Positions 5,280-5,701 of a stretch of 5,701 nt of DNA are shown here, one piece after another. The DNA comes from Coriobacteriales bacterium (GTDB lineage: Bacteria; Actinomycetota; Coriobacteriia; Coriobacteriales; QAMH01), in NCBI GenBank assembly GCA_024408695.1, contig JAKSUU010000077.1, positions 1-5,701 of the forward strand, given 5' to 3'. The notes under the pieces were generated by a model, which saw nothing but the letters and a program-made list of their open reading frames with translations, made no database searches and was not told the origin of the DNA. Position numbers and translations under genes: made by a program. The first letter of the stretch is position 1; the number at the start of each line of letters is the position of its first letter.

Positions 5280-5701
5280 CTAGACATTTTCTACATTCTT
5301 TTTTGCGCTCTTATAATTTTTATTAATTACGATGCAACAAATTAAATAAATCACAGGGGCTATAAGTAGAGCGACACTATAACCGTAGGTAGCAAAAGCT
5401 GTTGCGTTAAAACCTACAAGGGCAACAAAAAAATAGATTATAACAGCGAATATTCCAAATATTCCAAAAATTATTCCGAGCATAGAAAGTTTTGGTATTA
5501 TAAAAACTATTATGCCAACTATTGCTGGCGGAATAACAACTAAACATAAAATAAGCCCAAGCGTATATATGCCTCCAACGAGCAGTGCAGAATCTTGGGT
5601 GGCGGCCCCTTCAGAAATAATGAAGCTAATGTCAGACATAGCTTTTATGCAATAAATAATTCCTATTGTAGCAACAATAATTAAAAGAATAGAAATGATA
5701 A
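5280..5701 (-). CDS. Hypothetical multi-pass membrane protein, N-terminus outside window
   Basis: The reading frame ends at a TAG (5282-5280) and stays open to the window edge. The first in-frame ATG (5639-5637) has no Shine-Dalgarno sequence and sits directly after a hydrophobic stretch in the same frame (ISILLIIVATIGIIYCIKA), so it is more likely an internal Met than the start. At least 139 residues are visible. Predicted membrane segments, counted from the edge, lie at about 1-18, 39-68 (with a PP kink), 71-97 and 107-125, ending in a basic/polar tail NKNYKSAKKNVENV, which suggests a cytoplasmic C-terminus. Composition is dominated by Ile, Val, Leu, Ala and Gly. I do not recognise a family or catalytic motif. 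It is convergent with maf, with 2 nt between stops, and is probably unrelated functionally. If the ATG at 5639 is the start, the protein is 119 residues. Confidence 0.65.
   Translation of the reverse strand, partial: IISILLIIVATIGIIYCIKAMSDISFIISEGAATQDSALLVGGIYTLGLILCLVVIPPAIVGIIVFIIPKLSMLGIIFGIFGIFAVIIYFFVALVGFNATAFATYGYSVALLIAPVIYLICCIVINKNYKSAKKNVENV

Noticed and set aside
5271..5281. Palindrome AGAGTAACTCT spanning the maf stop, as a bidirectional terminator.
   Set aside because: A usable hairpin would have only four base pairs around a three-base loop, with no T-tract directly following on either strand.

Overview
The window is an A+T-rich bacterial segment carrying the distal part of the ribosomal-protein / RNA polymerase alpha operon, followed by an accessory-looking tail. 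I infer a low-GC member of Actinomycetota, most likely class Coriobacteriia. The basis is the RpoA N-terminal signature (EPLERGYGYTLGNSMRR, then HEFTSIKGVVEDVTDIV), the [14 protein letters not shown] block of S11, zinc-type ('C+') forms of L36 and S4, and the long Ala/Glu/Pro-rich acidic tail on L17, a habit of actinobacterial L17. The assignment rests on remembered family features, not on a search.

Layout, all on the + strand until the end: infA (33-251, TTG start), a 148-nt gap with competing inverted repeats, rpmJ (400-513), rpsM (527-898, TTG start), rpsK (910-1305), rpsD (1323-1955), a 72-nt gap with a hairpin, rpoA (2028-2972), rplQ (2991-3773), an EcfT/CbiQ-like transporter transmembrane gene (3789-4628) and a Maf-family nucleotide pyrophosphatase (4645-5277). 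A minus-strand membrane protein gene (5280 to the window edge, N-terminus missing) converges on maf with only 2 nt between the stop codons. Apart from the 148-nt infA-rpmJ gap, no gene-free stretch exceeds 75 nt.

The genes from infA to rplQ supply initiation factor 1, the large-subunit proteins L36 and L17, the small-subunit proteins S13, S11 and S4, and the RNA polymerase alpha subunit, so translation and transcription machinery are co-expressed. Good Shine-Dalgarno sequences precede every one of these genes. The ecfT gene follows rplQ by 15 nt without a clear Shine-Dalgarno sequence. A strong terminator-like hairpin (15-bp stem plus T-tract) lies inside its first codons, so it probably marks the end of most ribosomal transcripts while also encoding the first membrane helix of EcfT. 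The two EcfA ATPase genes that often sit between rplQ and ecfT in other bacteria are absent here.

I do not see a mobile element, CRISPR array, defence system, tRNA or rRNA. The most interesting items are the terminator nested in the ecfT reading frame, the repeat-built acidic tail of L17, the cysteine-bearing C-terminus of S11 and the folded leader before rpmJ. None of them amounts to proof of a new system.
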